Shown here: piece by piece, positions 4,810 to 7,471 of the stretch
Numbering within the stretch: the stretch's first letter is position 1
How the letters are laid out: every line of letters begins with the position of its first letter
DNA from: Deltaproteobacteria bacterium
GTDB taxonomy: Bacteria; Myxococcota_A; Polyangia; Haliangiales; Haliangiaceae
DNA: 7,471 nucleotides
Direction: 5' to 3'
NCBI GenBank assembly: GCA_013813945.1
Contig: JACCQV010000136.1
Coordinates: 1-7,471, forward strand
The notes under the pieces: model-generated
The model's input: the letters and a program-made list of their open reading frames with translations, nothing else
Told to the model about the DNA's origin: nothing
Databases searched by the model: none
Made by a program: the position numbers and the translations under genes

Positions 4810-6915
4810 TTACCGCGAGATCATGGGCCCACTGGGGCGATCGGGGCGCTGTCGAACGACCACGACCAGGAAGTCCTCGTGCAAGCCGCCGCGGCGCAGC
4901 GCGGAATCGACCAGCACGGTCGCGAGCCGAGGCCCCGCCGGCGCGTGCTCGCGGAGGGATCCTTCCCATCGCTGCTCGTCATCGCCGCGAACCGCCGTCG
5001 ACGCGATCACGAGCAGCGAGTCATGCGGAAGCTTGCTCTCGCCCCGCGTTGCTTGGGTCATGCTCGCACCGAGCGCAGCGCCTCCGCCGCCGAGCGCCGT
5101 GGACATCGGACGCTGGCCGATGCCGGACCCTCCCGGGAAGCTCGAGAGATCGTACGCGACGGGACCGACGACATGCGCACCGGGATGACCGGCGCACGCC
5201 CACGCCACCGACTGGCGTTCCGCGTCGAGAATGGCGAGGAAGGCGGCGATCGGCTCGCCACCACGCATCACGCCCTCGGTGCTCGCGCGCAGGCTCGTGA
5301 CGAGATCGTCGAGGCTGATCGCCGCTGAGCTGGTGGTCGCCGCCGCAAACGCGCCGGTCAGGGCGGCCGTCGCGAGCGCCGCAGGGACCCCGTGAGCCTG
5401 GGCCTCCGTCACCATCAGCGCGAGGCGACCGTCCGCGAGCAGCGTTGCCGACCAGCCAGCGCCGGTCGTGTGCGGGGCGGTCCGGTACTCAGCCGCGACC
5501 GTCCATCGCCCGAGCTCGTCGTCGCGGCTCGCCGACGCCTGGAGACGCATCGCTTCCGCTACCTCGACCTCGCGAGCGGTCGCGCCCTCGGTTGCAGCCG
5601 AGCGTGCGAGTGCCGCATAGGTCACCGCCCGCGCGGTGGCGCGCGACGATTCAAGAACGAAGCCGTGTTCCTCCTCGCGCAGCGCCTTGCCATGGTCGGC
5701 CTCGACGAGCCCGACGAGTGTGTCGCGATCGATCAGCGGAACGAGGAGCGTTGCGCCATGCGCGGTGACCAGCGCCTCGACCCTGGCGCGCAACGGACCG
5801 AGCTTCATCGTCGCGAGATCGGTCGGAGCCAGGGTCTGGCCATGACGGACCAGCCACGCTGCGAGCTCGGGGTCCAGCGGCCGCGTCTCGCCGGTCGTGA
5901 CATCGAGGAGCTGGGCGTTCTCGGCGCGCCAGATCGCGCGCACCGCGATGCCGAGCGAGCTCCACAGCTCGCCCAGTCGACGGGTGACGACCTTCTCATC
6001 GTCGATATCGGCGAGCCGGGACACGAACTCCTCGAGTGCGCGCTCCCCGGCGACGCGGACCGGCCGTTGCTCCGCGATCGCCCAGGACCCCGTGAGCGCT
6101 GCGCCCCACAGCGTGGTCGCGATCAACACGTAGGTCAGGGGCTCGGCGTCGCGCAGCAGCAGGGTGGCCACGGCGACCCCGATCACCGTGATCGCGAAGG
6201 CCAGTGACTCGATCCATGCGTTGCGGTCGTAGCCCTGCGGCCGGAGCAGGTCCGTCTTGCGCACCAGGTAGATCGCGATCGCACCGGCCACGAGCGCTGG
6301 CAGCCACCCGATCGGATAGCTGCCGAAAATTCCGTGCACGACCAGCATGTCCATCGAGCCGATCGTGCCGAGTGCGAGCACCGCGATCAGCAAGCTGATC
6401 AGCCGCTTCTTCTCTCCGCGCGTCGACGACCTCCGCACGACGAAGATGCCGACCGCCAGCCACAACGCGAGCTGGGACACGTGGATGTTCGTGAGCGGGC
6501 CCGGTCGAAAATAGAGCATCCCCGACGACAGCCGCTGCACACCGGGGACCACGAGGTCGGTCGACCAGCAGACTGCCATCATGCTGACGCCAAACGCGAT
6601 CGCGAGGCGAGCGACCCAGCGATGGCGCTCGAGCTGGCCGCTGACGCCGAGCAACACGAGCAAGAGATTCGGTCCGACGAGCGCGACGGGACCTTGCCCG
6701 AGCCGGAGGAAGCGCATCGCGATCTCCGGATCTTGCGTGCACGCCGCGACCGACGAGGCCAGCGCCCACGGGAGGGTAGTGGTCGCCGCACCGACGACGC
6801 CGAGTCGAATCACGCGATCGCCGCGCACGATCGATGCGAGGAACGCGACCGCGAACATCATCAGCGCGCACGCAACGTACGGCGCGGCCAGCCAGCTCCA
6901 CGACAGCTCGAACAC
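4810..6915 (-). CDS. Polytopic membrane sensor with GAF and degenerate SpoIIE/RsbU-type PP2C domain
   Basis: This 701-aa protein starts with GTG (6915-6913) and has only a weak ribosome site. Residues 8-281 contain about nine hydrophobic segments (near 10-30, 36-58, 76-92, 102-118, 143-161, 172-195, 201-218, 234-255 and 260-281), the first seven resembling N-terminal 7TM sensor modules. A GAF-like domain follows at about 296-435 (G-I-A-V-R-A-I-W-R; L-L-V-P-L-I-D-R-D-T-L-V-G-L-V). A helical linker (446-465) leads into a SpoIIE/RsbU-like PP2C fold at about 470-690, recognisable from WTVAAEYRTA, A-H-G-V-P-A-A-L (507-514), F-L-A-I-L-D (559-564) and A-G-H-P (575-578). The expected metal-binding acids are largely lost: GGDxxD becomes G-A-G-W-S-A (485-490), GDVSGHG becomes T-E-A-Q-A-H-G, TDG becomes A-S-T, and the final DD becomes H-E. 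Active relatives dephosphorylate anti-sigma-factor antagonists; this one is probably catalytically dead. It lies 19 nt upstream of the SPFH pair. Confidence 0.85.
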   Translation of the reverse strand: MFELSWSWLAAPYVACALMMFAVAFLASIVRGDRVIRLGVVGAATTTLPWALASSVAACTQDPEIAMRFLRLGQGPVALVGPNLLLVLLGVSGQLERHRWVARLAIAFGVSMMAVCWSTDLVVPGVQRLSSGMLYFRPGPLTNIHVSQLALWLAVGIFVVRRSSTRGEKKRLISLLIAVLALGTIGSMDMLVVHGIFGSYPIGWLPALVAGAIAIYLVRKTDLLRPQGYDRNAWIESLAFAITVIGVAVATLLLRDAEPLTYVLIATTLWGAALTGSWAIAEQRPVRVAGERALEEFVSRLADIDDEKVVTRRLGELWSSLGIAVRAIWRAENAQLLDVTTGETRPLDPELAAWLVRHGQTLAPTDLATMKLGPLRARVEALVTAHGATLLVPLIDRDTLVGLVEADHGKALREEEHGFVLESSRATARAVTYAALARSAATEGATAREVEVAEAMRLQASASRDDELGRWTVAAEYRTAPHTTGAGWSATLLADGRLALMVTEAQAHGVPAALATAALTGAFAAATTSSAAISLDDLVTSLRASTEGVMRGGEPIAAFLAILDAERQSVAWACAGHPGAHVVGPVAYDLSSFPGGSGIGQRPMSTALGGGGAALGASMTQATRGESKLPHDSLLVIASTAVRGDDEQRWEGSLREHAPAGPRLATVLVDSALRRGGLHEDFLVVVVRQRPDRPSGPMISR

Positions 6916-6942
6916 CCGTCGCGAACGCTAGCTCGAAATCGG

Positions 6943-7471
6943 CTACGGCGTCTCGAGCTGCAAGGTCAGCGTGTAGCGGTTGTGCGCGCACGAACCCTCG
7001 CATGCGCCTTCGCCGGTGCGCGCGACGAGGAGTGCGTAGTGGCCACCCGGCGTCAGGCGGTGCTCGATGCACGCCTGGTCGTCGCCGTCATCGGGATCGG
7101 CCTGTGGGCAGGCCCCGCCGGTCGCGATGGTCGCACCACTCGCGTCGCGGAGCTCGAGCCCGAGGGTCTCGAACGCGAGCGGGAAGGTCAGGCGAACGTC
7201 GACGCCCACGCTCGTGCACGCGGAAGGTACGTCGAACTGAAACCAGTCCTCACCGTCATCACCGTCGAGCTCCGTGGTGCAGCCGACAACCTCGGCGGGG
7301 CGCGACGCGCACAGGAGGTTGCCGATGACCTGACCGGTGGCCATGTCGTCGTTTGGCTCGATCTCGCTCGATGCGATCGGGCACGCGAATGGCTTGGTCT
7401 GGCTTCGCAGCACGCAGATGTTGGTGGGGCCATCACACTGCTGATCGTCGGGGCACGCCTGCTCTGGACCG
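6943..7471 (-). CDS. Cys-rich exported protein with PPC-like C-terminal domain (5' end missing)
   Basis: The 3' 175 codons of a gene continue beyond the right edge and end in TGA just before the sensor gene. The GTG at 7413 is an internal Val codon, not the start. The frame continues upstream in protein-like sequence with evenly spaced Cys (ACPDDQQCDGPTNIC). From about residue 36 the sequence fits a bacterial pre-peptidase C-terminal (PPC) or related beta-sandwich: S-E-I-E-P-N-D-D with A-T-G-Q-V-I-G, then a D-G-D-D-G-E-D-W-F-Q-F-D-V core, L-G-L-E-L-R-D-A-S-G-A-T-I-A, P-G-G-H-Y-A-L-L-V and a final Y-T-L-T-L strand. PPC domains occur on secreted proteases and surface proteins and are often removed or used for localisation or binding. 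Numerous Cys suggest disulfides outside the cytoplasm. No catalytic domain is visible in the part present. The 27-nt gap to the sensor gene suggests one operon. Confidence 0.8.
   Translation of the reverse strand, partial: GPEQACPDDQQCDGPTNICVLRSQTKPFACPIASSEIEPNDDMATGQVIGNLLCASRPAEVVGCTTELDGDDGEDWFQFDVPSACTSVGVDVRLTFPLAFETLGLELRDASGATIATGGACPQADPDDGDDQACIEHRLTPGGHYALLVARTGEGACEGSCAHNRYTLTLQLETP

Noticed and set aside
4212..5328. Overlapping plus-strand open frames of 362 and 257 codons
   Set aside because: They are antisense to the first SPFH gene and the C-terminus of the sensor. The translations are low-complexity and Arg-rich, with no ribosome site or recognisable domain.
6930..6959. Inverted repeat AGCTCGA / TCGAGCT between the PPC and sensor genes
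   Set aside because: The 7-bp arms are separated by 16 nt, with half of the element inside coding sequence. AGCTCG-type strings are very common here because of GAG-CTC codon use, so it is likely chance.
5392..7072. Plus-strand frame 5392-6207 and minus-strand frame 5996-7072
   Set aside because: Both are shadows of the sensor gene in other frames. They have Arg-rich composition and no hydrophobic or domain pattern, whereas the chosen frame shows clear membrane segments and GAF/PP2C motifs.
1..7471. Search for tRNA, rRNA, CRISPR arrays, insertion sequences and att sites
   Set aside because: No regularly spaced direct repeats, terminal inverted repeats flanking a transposase, conserved rRNA segments or cloverleaf-like sequence were found by eye.

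Overview
The window is high-GC bacterial chromosomal DNA with strong G/C preference at third codon positions and some GTG and TTG starts. It carries a short lipoprotein signal ending in A-C-G-D-N, a Cys-rich secreted protein with a PPC-like domain, and large multidomain regulators. Together these suggest a deltaproteobacterial or myxobacterial lineage (Myxococcota, perhaps Haliangium/Kofleriaceae-like). That assignment is inference from style and was not tested by database search. I see no rRNA, tRNA, CRISPR array, insertion sequence or phage gene.

Layout, left to right. (1) The 3' end of a plus-strand gene (to 167) abuts, with no spacer, the stop of a minus-strand LVIVD beta-propeller lipoprotein (168-1655). 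(2) A roughly 250-bp divergent intergenic region (1656-1906) is rich in inverted repeats. It separates the lipoprotein from a small plus-strand protein with a GAF-like fold (1907-2419). (3) A convergent gap near 2420-2478, with a possible hairpin, precedes a four-gene minus-strand operon. In order of transcription the operon is: a Cys-rich protein with a PPC-like C-terminal domain, truncated by the window edge (7471 to 6943); a 701-aa membrane sensor with a polytopic N-terminus, a GAF domain and a SpoIIE/RsbU-like PP2C domain (6915-4810); and two SPFH/band-7 membrane proteins (4790-3690 and 3693-2479). The gaps are 27 nt, 19 nt and a 4-nt overlap, so co-transcription is likely.

How the genes may work together. 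The two SPFH proteins look like a HflK/HflC-type hetero-oligomeric pair: each has one N-terminal membrane anchor, an SPFH domain and a coiled coil. No FtsH-type protease is present in the window. The large sensor upstream has a PP2C domain whose expected metal-binding aspartates are nearly all replaced, so it is probably a pseudophosphatase or signal-binding scaffold. An exported PPC-domain protein, a degenerate PP2C membrane sensor and an SPFH pair in one operon make the most unusual arrangement here. It could be an undescribed envelope signalling or membrane-microdomain system, though its function cannot be read from sequence alone.
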